A stretch of DNA of 64,000 bases, taken from NCBI RefSeq assembly GCF_031199965.1, contig NZ_CP133605.1, forward strand, positions 1,334,501 to 1,398,500, in the 5' to 3' direction. Made by a program: the position numbers and the translations under genes. This document shows positions 16,585 through 28,647 of this stretch, one piece after another; within the stretch, counting starts at the first letter, position 1, and every line of letters begins with the position of its first letter. This stretch comes from Paenibacillus sp. D2_2 (GTDB lineage Bacteria > Bacillota > Bacilli > Paenibacillales > Paenibacillaceae). The notes below the pieces were generated by a model. That model saw only the letters and a list, made by a program, of their open reading frames with translations. It did not search any database and was not told the DNA's origin.

Positions 16585-18554
16585 TTAATTATCCATCAGT
16601 TGCTCCCACTCTTCATAGATGGCAGACAATTGCTCCTTATACTCATCAATCGAGGCTTGCCGTTCTTGGACAGCCGCATAATCCTGGTATACTTCCGGCA
16701 GGGTAAGCTCGTGCTCGAGCGAAGCAATGTCCTCTTCCAGCTTAGAAATGAGTTCCTCCAACTGTTCAAGACGGCGCTGACGGTTGCGTTCCTCGCGCTT
16801 CGCTTGTTTGTCCGCTTCATAGGATGCGGCACCTGATTTTCCTTTAGCGGCGCTGTCATCCTCTTGTATGCTCGAACGCTCCGCAGGCTTTTGCTTGGTA
16901 GCTTCTTGAGCAGCCTTCTCTGCGGCCATTTCTTCCAGCTCCAGCTTCTTTTCCTGATAATCATCATAATTACCCAGGAAATGTCCGGCGCCGTTCGGAT
17001 GTAGCTCGACGATCCGTTCAGCCATCTTATTCAAGAAATAGCGGTCATGGGAAATGAATAGCAGTGTGCCGTCATAATCAAGCAGGGCGGATTCCAGCAC
17101 CTCTTTGCTAAATAGATCCAAGTGGTTCGTCGGCTCGTCAAGAATAAGAACATTAGCTTTCTCCAACATCAGTTTGGCCAAAGCGACGCGGGCTTTCTCC
17201 CCACCGCTTAAGGCCGCGACTTTCTTCAGAACGTCCTCTCCACTGAACAGGAAGTTCCCAAGCACACTGCGGATACGAGCTTCCTCTATATGAGGGAATG
17301 CACTCCATACCTCTTCCAGCACAGTGTTGTCGCGATTAAGGTGCGTCTGCTCCTGATCATAGTAGCCGATCTTTACTTTGGCGCCCCAGGTTAGTGAGCC
17401 TGAACGAGGCTTGAAATCGCCAGTTAGTATTTTTAACAAGGTCGATTTGCCGATACCATTTGGCCCGATTAGTGCTACCGTCTCTCCACGCAGTAGATTA
17501 AAAGATACATTCTGAAATAGTGGAGCTTTGGAGTCATCATAACCATAGGACAAATGATCCACGTGCAGGACGTCCTTGCCTGTCTGAATCTCCGCTTCGA
17601 AGGAGAAGCTGGCTCGCTTTAAATCGCCGAGTGGGCGGTCAATGCGCTCCATTTTCTCCAGCGCTTTGCGCCGGCTTTGTGCCCGTTTGGTCGTTGAAGC
17701 GCGGACAAGATTACGTTGGATGAAATCCTCCATCCGGGCTATTTCGTCCTGCTGCTTCTCATACTGTTTCATACGGCTCTCATATTCAGCCGCTTTTAGC
17801 TCGATATAACGGCTGTAATTGCCGGTATATCGGGTTGACTGATGCCGTTCGATTTCGACAATGGTCGTAACGAGACGATCCAGGAAATAGCGGTCGTGTG
17901 AGACGACCAGTAATGCCCCGGAATAATTACGGAGATAATCCTCGAGCCAGGTTAAGGTCTGAATGTCCAAATGGTTCGTAGGTTCGTCCAGCATAAGCAG
18001 GTCTGGAGCCTGAAGTAGGATCCGTGCCAGTGCAAGCCGGGTCTTCTGTCCACCGCTCAAGGTTGAGACAACTGTATCGGACGGGAAATTACCGAAGCCC
18101 ATTCCATACAGTACGCTACGAATGCGCGTCTCGATCTCGTAACCGCCGTTATCCTTGAACCAGTCCGATTTGAGCGCATAGCGGTTAAGCAGATCCTGAT
18201 ACGTCTTCTCATCAGCAGCCGCGGCTGGATCAGCTATTTGAGCCTCCATTTCTCTTAGCTCACGCTCAGTCTCTAAGAGAGGTGCGAATACATTCAGCAT
18301 TTCTTCCCAAATCGTCCGGTCGGACTGCAATCCGCTGTTCTGGGCCAGATAGCCGATGCGCGTCTCTTTGGCTTTGAAGATCTGCCCCCGTCATGAGATA
18401 TTTCCTCGGCGAGGATTTGCAGCAATGTAGATTTCCCTGCGCCGTTGACACCTACCAGCCCGATCCGTTCTCTTTCCAGGATCTGTAGGTTGATGCCCTC
18501 CAGTACCGGAGTGACGCCATATAATTTTGTAATATTAGCAGCTTGAAGCAACAT
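16585..18554 (-). CDS. ydiF: ABC-F family ATPase YdiF (one frameshift)
   Basis: Restored length is 656 residues with two ABC ATPase domains and no membrane helices, the ABC-F plan of translation factors acting at the ribosomal E site. Domain one has GVNGAGKSTLL, LSGGQKTRLALA and LLMLDEPTNHLD; domain two has GPNGIGKSTLL, LSGGEKARVALA and VLILDEPTNHLD. The interdomain arm (about 230-310) is charged, and a C-terminal coiled coil follows (LEQLEELISKLEEDIASLE). The frame breaks in CCCCC at 18385-18389 (plus strand); one more base restores DGGQIFKAKETRIGYLAQ. The position after tsaD and before moaC matches ydiF of B. subtilis. No antibiotic-resistance role can be read from the sequence. Confidence 0.9.
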
Positions 18555-18785
18555 AATGAATTTAATCCTCCAACGAATTTACTAAGTATGTTCTGAGGCC
18601 TTCTATATATTGTAGTGTACATGAAAAGCCTTGCAAATGCACCGCACTTTAATGACTGCTGTCATACTATTTGCAAAAAGAAGCTTGGTTTTCATTTTAC
18701 GTCAACAATGATACACTAGAGGGAAGAATATATTTTTGACAAAACACAAAATATATCCTTCTTGACGGAAAGGGGAAGATACGTC

Positions 18786-19427
18786 GTGAAGGATACTTCA
18801 GCACAAAATATATCCGCACAAAAGAAAGAACTGCGTCACACGATGACTGTGATCCGTTCCCACGTCTCTGCAGATTCCCGCAGGGAACAGTCGATCACTG
18901 CCAGTCTTTTGGCAGAGAACGAAGTGCTATCCCCTCTAAGAAAAAAACGCGGTGGAAGACTGAATGTGTTCTGCTATGTGTCATTTCGAGATGAGCCTGA
19001 GACGATACATTTGATTCAAACTTGCCTTGGGCAGGGTGATCGGGTATTGGTCCCCAAAGTGATGAGCGAAGAACGGAAGCTGGCGCTTTATGAAATGAAT
19101 GATGTAAATGATCTGATTCCGGGAGTATGGGGCATTCCCGAGCCTGGAGATCCTATACCGCAGTGGCCAACAGCGCGTTATGCGGAGATCGACATCATCA
19201 TTGTCCCGGGTCTTGCCTATGATCGCCATGGCGGGAGAATTGGTTTCGGGGGCGGGTATTATGACCGCTTCATGGAACAAATATTGGCAGATAAGAACCG
19301 TGGACATGTCCCAATCAGAGCTTCGCTGGCGCTTGAGGAACAGATCGTCCAGAAGCGGATTCCTATGGAAGAGCATGATTTTAGACTGGATATGCTGTTT
19401 ACAGCATCAGGTATGATATATATATGA
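18786..19427 (+). CDS. 5-formyltetrahydrofolate cyclo-ligase
   Basis: A 213-residue enzyme converting 5-formyl-THF to 5,10-methenyl-THF with ATP. The ATP/Mg site is GFGGGYYDRFM near the C-terminus, preceded by IIIVPGLAYDRHGGRIG; the N-terminal helix AQKKELRHTM and the CYVSFRDEPET strand are also typical. I take GTG at 18786, ten bases after AAGGGG; a TTG 24 bases upstream is also open. It lies just before moaC with a 9-base gap, so these two are probably cotranscribed, a combination common in Bacillales. Confidence 0.9.
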   Translation: MKDTSAQNISAQKKELRHTMTVIRSHVSADSRREQSITASLLAENEVLSPLRKKRGGRLNVFCYVSFRDEPETIHLIQTCLGQGDRVLVPKVMSEERKLALYEMNDVNDLIPGVWGIPEPGDPIPQWPTARYAEIDIIIVPGLAYDRHGGRIGFGGGYYDRFMEQILADKNRGHVPIRASLALEEQIVQKRIPMEEHDFRLDMLFTASGMIYI

Positions 19428-19436
19428 AGGAGAGTA

Positions 19437-19937
19437 GTGAGCGCACTTATGGAAACGGAATCAGGACAAGCCATGACGCATTTTAACGAACAGGGTCGGG
19501 CGCGGATGGTCGATATTTCGACTAAGGAGTCTACAGTCCGGGTAGCCGTTGCACAGACGACGGTGCAGATGCAACCTACAACTCTAGCTGCAATCAAGCA
19601 AGGGAAGATCGGCAAGGGGGATGTGCTTGCTGTTGCTCAAGTGGCAGGAATTCAAGGAGCCAAACGCACGTCTGATTGGATTCCGATGTGCCATCCGCTG
19701 ATGCTTACTGGAGTGAACATCGTATTTACGGATAACGATCAAGATGAGTTATATATAGAAGTTACGGTCAGGACTGAAGGAAGAACAGGAGTAGAAATGG
19801 AAGCACTTACGGCCGCATCGGCGGCAGCGCTAACGGTGTATGATATGTGCAAGGCCTTACAGAAGGATATCGTCATCGGTCCTACGATGCTACAGGCCAA
19901 AAGTGGTGGTGTCAGCGGGGATTATTCCCAAATCTGA
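19437..19937 (+). CDS. moaC: Cyclic pyranopterin monophosphate synthase MoaC
   Basis: A 166-residue MoaC that turns 3',8-cyclo-7,8-dihydro-GTP into cyclic pyranopterin monophosphate in molybdenum cofactor synthesis. Signature parts are [24 protein letters not shown] with the catalytic His, and [24 protein letters not shown] plus the final [11 protein letters not shown]. The annotated start is GTG at 19437 directly after AGGAG; an internal ATG at 19449 or 19473 is possible. In B. subtilis the equivalent is ydiG in the same chromosomal neighbourhood. Confidence 0.94.
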   Translation: MSALMETESGQAMTHFNEQGRARMVDISTKESTVRVAVAQTTVQMQPTTLAAIKQGKIGKGDVLAVAQVAGIQGAKRTSDWIPMCHPLMLTGVNIVFTDNDQDELYIEVTVRTEGRTGVEMEALTAASAAALTVYDMCKALQKDIVIGPTMLQAKSGGVSGDYSQI

Positions 19938-20020
19938 TGTCCTAGCGCACAGTTGCGCATGATGAAGTGATGATTACAACTTTAAATAGAAGTTCCTATT
20001 AGGGTGAGGAGGATGGCTTC

Positions 20021-20506
20021 ATGGTTTGGAGAACAGCGATTCTTACGGCAAGCGACAAAGGAGCCAGAGGCGAACGTGAAGATACGAGCGCACAGGTGAT
20101 TAGGGAACTAGTCGAGGAAGAATTGGGAGGCGAAATCATCGAATATCGCATCGTGCCTGATGAACCTGATGAGATCATCGCTGCACTGATTGAAATGACC
20201 GATTATTTTCAAGCCGATCTTGTCTTGACTACTGGCGGCACGGAGCTAGCTATTCGGGATGTGACGCCAGAGGCGACCCGCCGTGTCATCGAACGCGAGG
20301 TACCGGGAATGGCCGAAGCGATGCGGTACAGGGTGGCGCAGAAAAATCCAGCAGGCATGCTGTTTCGAGGCATTGTCGGAATTCGCGGCCGGACTTTGAT
20401 CGTCAATTTGCCGGGAACTCCAAAAGGGGTGCATGAGAACCTAGCAGCGATTATGGATCAGCTTCCGGAAGCGCTGCTTATGGTCACAGGTCAATTCCGT
20501 CTTTAA
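20021..20506 (+). CDS. mog: Molybdopterin adenylyltransferase, MogA/MoaB family
   Basis: A 161-residue MoCF-fold protein that adenylylates molybdopterin before metal insertion. Visible are LTASDKGARGEREDTS, the LVLTTGGTELAIRDVTPEAT loop (substrate and Mg site), and IVNLPGTPKGVHENL. ATG at 20021 has GAGGAGG eight bases upstream. It follows moaC by 83 bases. The later moa/moe genes are not in this window. Confidence 0.9.
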   Translation: MVWRTAILTASDKGARGEREDTSAQVIRELVEEELGGEIIEYRIVPDEPDEIIAALIEMTDYFQADLVLTTGGTELAIRDVTPEATRRVIEREVPGMAEAMRYRVAQKNPAGMLFRGIVGIRGRTLIVNLPGTPKGVHENLAAIMDQLPEALLMVTGQFRL

Positions 20507-20570
20507 TTTTCACCATGCGGATTGCTTCTATGGAATAGATACGGATGTCGAATATGCTCTCAGTGTTACT

Positions 20571-20692
20571 TTGTGTTAGATATAGAATTTATAAGTTATC
20601 AGCGTAGCTGATGAAATTCTATATCGCAAGAAAACCTACCTCTAGATCGCGGTCGTTCATCTTTGAATGACTTCGATCGGTTTTCTTATCAA
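20571..20692 (+). repeat. Two-hairpin intergenic repeat (A), copy 2
   Basis: Same elements as the copy at 4511: TTAGATATAGAATTT, inner stem ATCAGC/GCTGAT, AAATTCTATATCGCAAG, then AAGAAAACC ... GGTTTTCTT. Differences between copies lie mostly in loops; TCAT/ATGA pairs here where copy 1 has a mismatch. The 30 bases before it also resemble the tail of repeat B. Confidence 0.85.
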
Positions 20693-20829
20693 GGCGGACT
20701 TCTTGAAGAACCCATAATAGCAAATAATTTTTCTGAACAGGCTGTAACTGTGATCTATGTTATGGTATGATGTGGGCGTATCATGATGGCGCCCATCATG
20801 AGTTAATTATTTTATGCTAACGGGGGAGA

Positions 20830-21051
20830 ATGAGCATGAGTGCAGGTGCTTTTCTGTTAATTATTGTAGCGGCTCTCGTGTTGTTTGGTCCGAAGAAGCT
20901 GCCGGAGCTCGGCCGCGCCGTTGGACGCACAATTAATGAGTTCAAGAAAGCGACTCGCGATATTATAGAGGACCGTCCCGAAGCTGAGAAAGTAGAAGCG
21001 GCTCCTGTGAATGAAGCTCCGAAGCAAGAGGACCGGCGTCTACCAGAATAG
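20830..21051 (+). CDS. tatA: Twin-arginine translocase subunit TatA
   Basis: A 73-residue TatA-type subunit, the pore-forming part of the Tat export system for folded proteins. One membrane helix ([13 protein letters not shown]), the hinge [13 protein letters not shown] and an amphipathic helix ending in an acidic tail are all present. Start may be ATG at 20830 or 20836; the second has better spacing from GGGGGAGA. Gene order with tatC matches tatAY-tatCY of B. subtilis. Confidence 0.94.
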   Translation: MSMSAGAFLLIIVAALVLFGPKKLPELGRAVGRTINEFKKATRDIIEDRPEAEKVEAAPVNEAPKQEDRRLPE

Positions 21052-21070
21052 AAGATACATATTGGATGAT

Positions 21071-21105
21071 GAATCCCTTCCTGTTAATAGGGAGGGATTT
21101 TGTTT
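21071..21105 (+). terminator. Hairpin between tatA and tatC
   Basis: AATCCCTTCC and GGGAGGGATT form a stem followed by TTTGTTTG. It would lower tatC expression relative to tatA, as expected from the higher need for TatA. Confidence 0.7.
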
Positions 21106-21167
21106 GTATTTTGCCGCACTAGTGATGGGATAAGTGAGCCGGACAGATCGGCCTAAGGAGGACAAGT

Positions 21168-21926
21168 ATGGCTGATGAACAGAATTCAGAGACGATTGTG
21201 GAACATTTAGCGGAATTAAGACGGAGATTAATTTATGTGGCTCTCGTGTTTACATTCGTTCTCGTCGCCGCTTTTTTTGTCGTTCGTCCGATTTATCAAT
21301 ATTTGACGATCAATTCGATTACAGGCGTGGAGATCAAGCTGAACGCTTTCTCATTCTGGGACGGTGTCGGCGTGTATATGAAAATATCGATGGTTGTTGC
21401 CTTTGGTATAACCCTACCCTTTACGCTGTATCAAATATGGGCGTTCGTTAGTCCTGGGCTGAGACCCAAAGAGCGTAAGGCGACGCTAAGGTATATTCCT
21501 TACGTTTTCCTCTGTTTCTTAATCGGGATTGCGTTCGGTTATTTCGTTGTATTTCCACTGGCAATGAAATTTACCGGAGGACTGAACAAGGAGCTTGGTT
21601 TGATTGAGACCTATGGGATGGCAGACTATTTCAAGTTTTTGATGAATCTTGTATTCCCGATTTCGCTGTTGTTTGAACTGCCACTCGTTATTTTGTTCCT
21701 GACGCAACTGCGCATCCTGAACCCGGGATTACTGCGGAAAATGCGCCGTGTCGCTTATTTTATATTGGTAGTTATCTCAGTGATGGTCACGCCTGCGGAC
21801 TTGTTCTCGGCCTTCCTGGTGTTGATCCCGCTTATTATTCTGTATGAGATTAGTGTGCTGATATCCAGCCGAGTACATAAGAAGCAGGTAGCTGCGGACG
21901 CCAAGCGTGCAGAAGAGTATAGCTAA
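21168..21926 (+). CDS. tatC: Twin-arginine translocase subunit TatC
   Basis: A 252-residue, six-helix TatC that recognises the twin-arginine signal. The N-terminal HLAELRRRLIYV, the cytoplasmic FVSPGLRPKERK loop with its conserved Pro-Gly-Leu-x-x-x-Glu, and FVVFPLAMKF are family signatures. ATG at 21168 follows AAGGAGG. Together with TatA it forms a minimal Tat translocase; molybdoenzymes, often Tat substrates, fit with the neighbouring cofactor genes. Confidence 0.94.
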   Translation: MADEQNSETIVEHLAELRRRLIYVALVFTFVLVAAFFVVRPIYQYLTINSITGVEIKLNAFSFWDGVGVYMKISMVVAFGITLPFTLYQIWAFVSPGLRPKERKATLRYIPYVFLCFLIGIAFGYFVVFPLAMKFTGGLNKELGLIETYGMADYFKFLMNLVFPISLLFELPLVILFLTQLRILNPGLLRKMRRVAYFILVVISVMVTPADLFSAFLVLIPLIILYEISVLISSRVHKKQVAADAKRAEEYS

Positions 21927-22116
21927 TGGGTAAATGAGTGTAGTGCAGTAGCGCCGTATTTGCTCATATTTGCGGAGTATCGATGTAGAGCGGCTACTTC
22001 GAGTACAATTCCTGCAAAAACGCATCTTTTTGCCCCCGATGTAAGCGAAATGAAGAGAATAGCTGCAGAAATGCAGTTTTTTTCTTGGAATTGGCTTATT
22101 TCTATGAGTTATGATG
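21927..22116. other. Intergenic region with short hairpin-like repeats
   Basis: No gene. Variants of a short motif CTGCA...TGCA followed by a T-run occur several times between about 22010 and 22195 (near 22015, 22061, 22121 and 22175), in a T-rich context. Confidence 0.45.
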
Positions 22117-22143
22117 AAAAAGCCTGCATTTTTGCAGGCTTTT
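22117..22143 (+). terminator. Terminator-like hairpin AAAAGCCTGCA/TGCAGGCTTTT
   Basis: A perfect 11-bp stem with a T-rich loop and T-tract; the strongest of the hairpins downstream of tatC. Confidence 0.75.
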
Positions 22144-22350
22144 GTTAAACAAGGCTGGTTTGTATGTTGAAAACCTGCACTTTTTCAGTTTTTTTGGTTT
22201 TACACTACTTATTGGCAGGATACTAATGGATCACAAGGGACGAGGGTATTGCTTGAGGGCAGTCTTGTCTAACTCGCTCTAGCTGATTAAGCGCTGTGCG
22301 GGTTCCTACTCTATTTCTTTATTCCGCGCAAAAAAAGATGATGGGAAAAC

Positions 22351-22379
22351 TTGAAATTTACGTATGATTTTATTATCAT
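22351..22379 (+). promoter_or_regulatory. Sigma-A promoter of groES-groEL
   Basis: TTGAAA and TATCAT are separated by 17 bases and lie directly upstream of the CIRCE operator. Confidence 0.8.
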
Positions 22380-22390
22380 TATAGATGTTG

Positions 22391-22417
22391 TTAGCACTGT
22401 GACGTATCGAGTGCTAA
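22391..22417 (+). promoter_or_regulatory. CIRCE operator (HrcA binding site)
   Basis: TTAGCACTG - 9 bases - GAGTGCTAA matches the CIRCE consensus inverted repeat with one change in the left arm. Its place just after the promoter implies HrcA repression of groESL and heat-shock induction. Confidence 0.95.
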
Positions 22418-22473
22418 TTATTGAAGCGGAAGCTTATCAATGAATCACCATTACTAAAGGAGGCTCTTTTTTC

Positions 22474-22755
22474 ATGATCAAACCATTAGGTGAACGCGTA
22501 CTGGTAGAAGCAATCAAGCAAGAGGAGACTACAGCATTTGGCATCGTACTCCCGGATGCGTCCAAAGAGAAGCCACAAGAAGGCAATATCGTCGCAGTTG
22601 GAAGCGGCACATTGAAGGATGGCGTTCGTGTTCCTCTGGAAGTGAAGGAAGGCGACCGTGTATTGTTCTCTAAATATGCTGGTACTGAAGTGAAGTATGA
22701 CGGCAAGGAATATTTGATTATGAAGGAAAGCGACATTCACGCGATTATTGAATAA
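22474..22755 (+). CDS. groES: Co-chaperonin GroES
   Basis: A 93-residue GroES, the lid of the chaperonin chamber. It has the [12 protein letters not shown] start, the mobile loop around residues 17-32 ([17 protein letters not shown]), and the closing [18 protein letters not shown] at 22474 follows AAAGGAGG. Promoter and CIRCE lie upstream, groEL 66 bases downstream. Confidence 0.97.
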   Translation: MIKPLGERVLVEAIKQEETTAFGIVLPDASKEKPQEGNIVAVGSGTLKDGVRVPLEVKEGDRVLFSKYAGTEVKYDGKEYLIMKESDIHAIIE

Positions 22756-22815
22756 TAAGCAACTTGGGCTTGAATATAACGACTGAACAGCAGGATTCAT
22801 AATTTAAGGAGGTAA

Positions 22816-24449
<1,634 letters not shown>

Positions 24450-24523
24450 TAAGGCTCACAAAGCCTTATGCATTAAGGGTTTCTTGGAAGGGAAACGCCG
24501 TTTGAGCACATCATTTAATAAAT

Positions 24524-24592
24524 GCCTCTCAGGAGCAATATCTGAGAGGCTTTAGAGGTCCGCCATTCCTAGTGAATGGCGGATTTTTTTTC
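24524..24592 (+). terminator. Tandem terminator after groEL
   Basis: Two hairpins: GCCTCTCAG/CTGAGAGGC at 24524-24550 and TCCGCCATTC/GAATGGCGGA at 24559-24583, the second followed by eight T. Confidence 0.85.
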
Positions 24593-24716
24593 GAATTAGC
24601 AGCTGACGGGTGCTATGATGAAACTGCTCTAATTTATTCTTCATCATCTAGATATCAAGCTGCGGGACAACGACAAGGCTAGACAAATGTCCCGTAATGG
24701 GCGTAACTTTTTACAA

Positions 24717-24944
24717 TTAGCTTTCTCCTTTTTGAATCCATTCACCAAACTGCTTCATTGCTTTTTCACTGTGAACGTATTTATACGTTTTACCATCCTT
24801 GTAATGAAAAATTGCGGCGCTGTCTTCATCGCCTTCGATTTCTGACTTGATCGAAAGGATACACTCTACGTCGAGCAACTTGAAATTACCTTGTTCATCT
24901 TCAGCCGGGATGGCCTGTTGTTTTTGTTCTTCTTCCATGTCCAT
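24717..24944 (-). CDS. Hypothetical 75-residue protein
   Basis: I do not recognise the family. The protein starts with an acidic, Gln-rich segment (MDMEEEQKQQAIPAEDE) and continues with a predicted beta-rich core (KLLDVECILSIKSE, AIFHYKDGKTYKYVHS) ending in a helix. The alternation recalls a small LytTR-like fold, but this is only a weak resemblance. GGAGG four bases before ATG at 24944 and a start with no other frame nearby support a real gene. It is monocistronic, convergent with groEL. Confidence 0.6.
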   Translation of the reverse strand: MDMEEEQKQQAIPAEDEQGNFKLLDVECILSIKSEIEGDEDSAAIFHYKDGKTYKYVHSEKAMKQFGEWIQKGES

Positions 24945-25080
24945 GAAGCCTCCACAAGTTGTTTTGATTTTATTATACCTGAACGGAAAACCATTTTCAT
25001 TTGTGTATGATGAAAGGACATACTACATACACGGGAAACTACCGCACATTCGATAGGGAATGGGTGACTATGCTCGCTTA

Positions 25081-25130
25081 AAAAAGAAGCCTCTCACCAG
25101 TTCATTTGGACTGATGAGGGGCTTCATTAA
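25081..25130. terminator. Terminator downstream of the M14 carboxypeptidase
   Basis: GAAGCCTCTCA and TGAGGGGCTTC pair; A-rich and T-rich flanks allow use on both strands. Confidence 0.7.
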
Positions 25131-25158
25131 ATGTAAAATAACTAATTGAACCTCAGCA

Positions 25159-26641
25159 TCAGGCAGCTGGCATGGCTGCTTCAGGAACAGCTTCCTCAGC
25201 AGCCGGATTTAGTTCTATGTGGCGACCGTCAATCCACCAGTTGCCATTGTTAGTATTGATAAGGAGCCAGTCGGACCAACGCCCAATTACCTGAACGGTT
25301 TGTGGACTCAGAGTAGATACTTTAGGGGAAAAAGCATCCGGATATTGATAGGTATAAGTCTTATCCTTAAGATCGGCGGTGGCATTCATATCCTCAACAA
25401 CAACCAGCTTTCCTGGTGATGGTTGAATCCAACCAGTCCCCTGGTTGCTAACGACCTTATACCAGTCGCCCTTCTCAGCTGTAACTTCAACCTGTTGTGG
25501 CTTCAGGTTAGAGATGCTGTCTGCAGCTCCAATTGTGCTATACAATTTGGTTTCTGCTAATAGGCTCATAGACTTTTGGAGATATTGAACCTTTTGTTTC
25601 TCCAGCCAAAGAGTATAAGATTTTTGCGCTGTAAATAACGGAACCTCTTTATTTTCGGACCAGATTCCATTAAAAGCACTTAATGGCACGCTTCCTTCTC
25701 CGGCGTAATTTGCAACCTCGATGGTAAAGCCAGGGCGGCCAAATTCTTGGATGAACCAGTCTTTATAGCCTCCGCCAGATGGGTTTTTCTCAGGCTTAAC
25801 AAGAGAATATCCTGTAAGCTTGCTTATCTCCGTAGCTATAGCTTTATCTCTAGATAGGTTTTTGCTTAGCGTGTTGAAGTGCCAGAACAGGATCTGTCCC
25901 GAGCTATGATAAGAAATCGTAAGTTCAGGGTCGATCTTGTATGTAAAGTCCATCATACTTTGTACTTCTAGAGCTTGAGCCGCCTGAGTACCTTTATAAT
26001 CATGATACCAAGGATACGCTTTGGAATTTCTAATATTGTTCCATTGGGCTGGGTATTGGCGATTCAGATCGATTCCCTGCATATTGGCTTTCCAGCGATT
26101 AAAGTTAGTGCTATTACCATTGTATTGTTTTAAGGTCTTCGCCAGATTTGCTGATAGACCTGTAGTTCCTTGCTGTTGTAGGGTTACACCATCCGGATTA
26201 ACCATAGGAACAAACCAGATGCTTACGTGGTCTAGTAATTCGCGTACATTATATTTCGAGATTTTTGTATTGTTATAATAGGCAACAGCATATGTATCGA
26301 TCATTTTCATGAGAAGAGGCGTAGTTATCCATTCTCTGGCGTGATGTGATCCATTAAGAAATAGTACGGATTCACCCGGCCTAATTTGATAGCCCATAAC
26401 TCCCGGCCATATTTCGTCTGTCCTATTGTTTCATAAGATATGAGATCAGGATAGGCATCTGCGAGTTTCTTCATGTCTCTCTGCATGATTGAATAAGAAT
26501 AGATTTGATTAGGATTTACGATAGATGTAGATGCCTTTGCGGATTGTGGTGCTTCAAAAAAGAGGCTACTAGAAACAAACATAGGAAGAAGAATAGAACT
26601 CTTTTTAATGGAGTAGTCTTTGGAACTGGTGACTTAATCAA
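25159..26641 (-). CDS. Secreted M14 zinc carboxypeptidase with SH3-like tail (two frameshifts)
   Basis: Restored length is 494 residues. TTG at 26641 lies nine bases after GGGAGA and gives a signal peptide (basic start, then VLFFFLCLFLVASFF). The catalytic domain has the zinc motif HHAREW (H..E), the region VPMVNPDGV, the third ligand in SYHSSGQ and the catalytic glutamate in FTIEVAN. The last 150 residues contain two SH3-like segments (WYKVVSNQGTGWI, WSDWLLINTNNGNWW). Frame breaks are GG at 26378-26379 and AAAAAA at 26556-26561 (plus strand). It is likely an exported peptidase acting on peptidoglycan peptides or proteins at the cell surface. Confidence 0.88.
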
Positions 26642-26938
26642 TATTTCACGTCTCCCATTCATCTGTTATTAAGTATAAAGTCTAGTGACTAGTTGCGAGT
26701 ATAAGTTAATATACCTATTAAGTCAATACATTTACTGGTAATTACGTGAGTCTAATTTACTAGAGTTGGATGTATATTGGATTAATAAAAGGAACATAAT
26801 AGTTTTTAAGTTGCTGAATAGGAGTTATCTAACAGGTTGTAAGAATCTGAATTTACATACTACTTTTAATTTGATATATTGGTGGGTAACTCATTTCGCG
26901 AAATTACCTTAGATAACATAGAAGAAGTGGTGAGGAAC
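26642..26938. other. Intergenic region between divergent genes
   Basis: About 300 AT-rich bases upstream of both the M14 gene and the PucR gene. Promoters for both must lie here but no clear boxes, terminators or genes can be named. Confidence 0.4.
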
Positions 26939-28523
26939 ATGGGATAACTGTAAAAGATATGCTGCAATTGCCTTCCTTTCGAGGAGCAAAGGTACTGACC
27001 GGAAAAAATAATCTTCAACGTACCGTATCCTCTTTATCTGTACTAGAGGTTTCAAACGTGGATTATTCCTCCCGTATAGTCAACTCGGTTCAAGAAGAGT
27101 GGTATGCGGAAGAGATGGTTATCAGTTCTTTTTACTCCATTAAAGATAGTATAGAGAAGCAGTGTGAAGCGATTGAGTATTTGTATGAGCTCGGTGAAGT
27201 TGGACTGATTCTATATTATGTGGGAATCATTATTCCGGAAGTAGCCGAAGAGGTGCTGCAATTAGCAGAGTCCAAAAATTTCATCATCATATGCATGCCT
27301 GAAAATGATTTTTCACTTCGCTATAATGAAGTGATATATGAAGTGATGGAAGCGATCGTTCTGAATAATCAGACGTTTAATGATAATTTTGTAAATGAAG
27401 CGTTAGAGAAAGTGTCTTTGCTGCCAGAGCACTCACGAAGCGTAGAAATTACACTTAAATTTCTATCTGATCGGCTGAAAGCAAACATCATCCTGACGAA
27501 CACGCATATGGAGATTGTGAATCAAGTGATGTGGCCTCGTAATTCATCGTTAGATGTAGCTCATCTTATAGATGGCTATGCTCCCTATTTATTGAATGGG
27601 GCGAAGGGGCAAACAGAGTCTAATTCCGATTGCTATGTGGAATACAAGAGTGTTCATCAAAAAAACGGAGAAGTACTCTATCTATTTCTAATTAAAGAGA
27701 ATTCAAAATTACCTGCGAAGACCATCGATAAAATCAGTGAGGTTGTACAGGTGGCGATCAATTTGTGGGGAATAAGCATAACGAGGTCAGCGAATATGCC
27801 CTGGTAAAAGCGATTATTAATGATGAGAGCGATAAAATGCGAAGACTGGCTCATCTTCTCCATATTGATGTTGCTTCCATTCAGATGATGTGGTTAGTAT
27901 TTATTCATGATTTGTCGGAAGAAAAGCAGATTCGCGAAGAGTTGGAAGAGTATTTGTTCAAATATTACAAAACAGCGGTCATTCAAACGATTGATCATTG
28001 TATCATTGCCCTCATGGGAAATTGCTCTTACAAGTACAATGAGTATGAGATTGCAGCCGAGTATATCGACACAACGAATTCTTCCTCGCTTATATTCGAA
28101 ATGGTCTATGCTCCCAGAATGAGAAATACGCAAGATGTACGGCGTATGTACCGACTGGTGAACAGTGTGGGAAGGAAAGTCCATCTGATTTATGAGCATC
28201 GTAAATTATATACGGCAGCTGAGATGCGTACGATGAAACAAGCGATCGATATGAGTGCACAAGGAGAAGAAGTCCTTGAGGAATGGATGGCTGTTATTGA
28301 TCCCCTTCTGGATGATCCAGATTTGCTTAAGACACTCATGACCTTTTTATTAGATGCCAAAGGAAATTATGATGAGTGTGGAAAAATGCTGTTCGTGCAT
28401 AAAAACACAGTGAAATATCGCATTAAAAAGATCAGCGAATTAATTGGTTATGATGTAACGGTTAATTCCGAATTTTATGATGTTTGCATAGCCTGTATGA
28501 TTTATCGGCTTATACACAGCTAG
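26939..28523 (+). CDS. PucR family transcriptional regulator (two frameshifts)
   Basis: Restored length is 528 residues. The N-terminal PucR domain begins MGITVKDMLQLPSFRG and includes MVISSFYS; the central part is the GGDEF-like linker region, and the C-terminal helix-turn-helix is LLDAKGNYDECGKMLFVHKNTVKYRIKKI in pieces (NTVKYRI is typical). Breaks are GGG at 26941-26943 and GGGG at 27767-27770, each lacking one G. PucR proteins usually activate purine or amide catabolism, and this one stands immediately before a CodB-like permease, a DUF917 protein and HyuA. Start inferred from the family, with GAGG close upstream. Confidence 0.85.
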
Positions 28524-28526
28524 TCT

Positions 28527-28571
28527 AATCCGTAACTTTTGTCAAAAAGACAAAAATTACGGATTTTTTTT
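28527..28571 (+). terminator. Terminator between pucR-like gene and permease
   Basis: AATCCGTAACTTTTGTC pairs with GACAAAAATTACGGATT, followed by a T-run. The permease therefore needs its own promoter or read-through. Confidence 0.85.
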
Positions 28572-28647
28572 GGGTTTTTGAAAAAGACGTAAGGCCATGA
28601 ATCCTTCTATAATAAGAAAAATTTACTTTACGAGGAGGAGAAATGAC

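Noticed and set aside
21927..22350. Riboswitch or T-box leader before groES
   Set aside because: No T-box sequence or known aptamer core could be recognised; the hairpins look like terminators.
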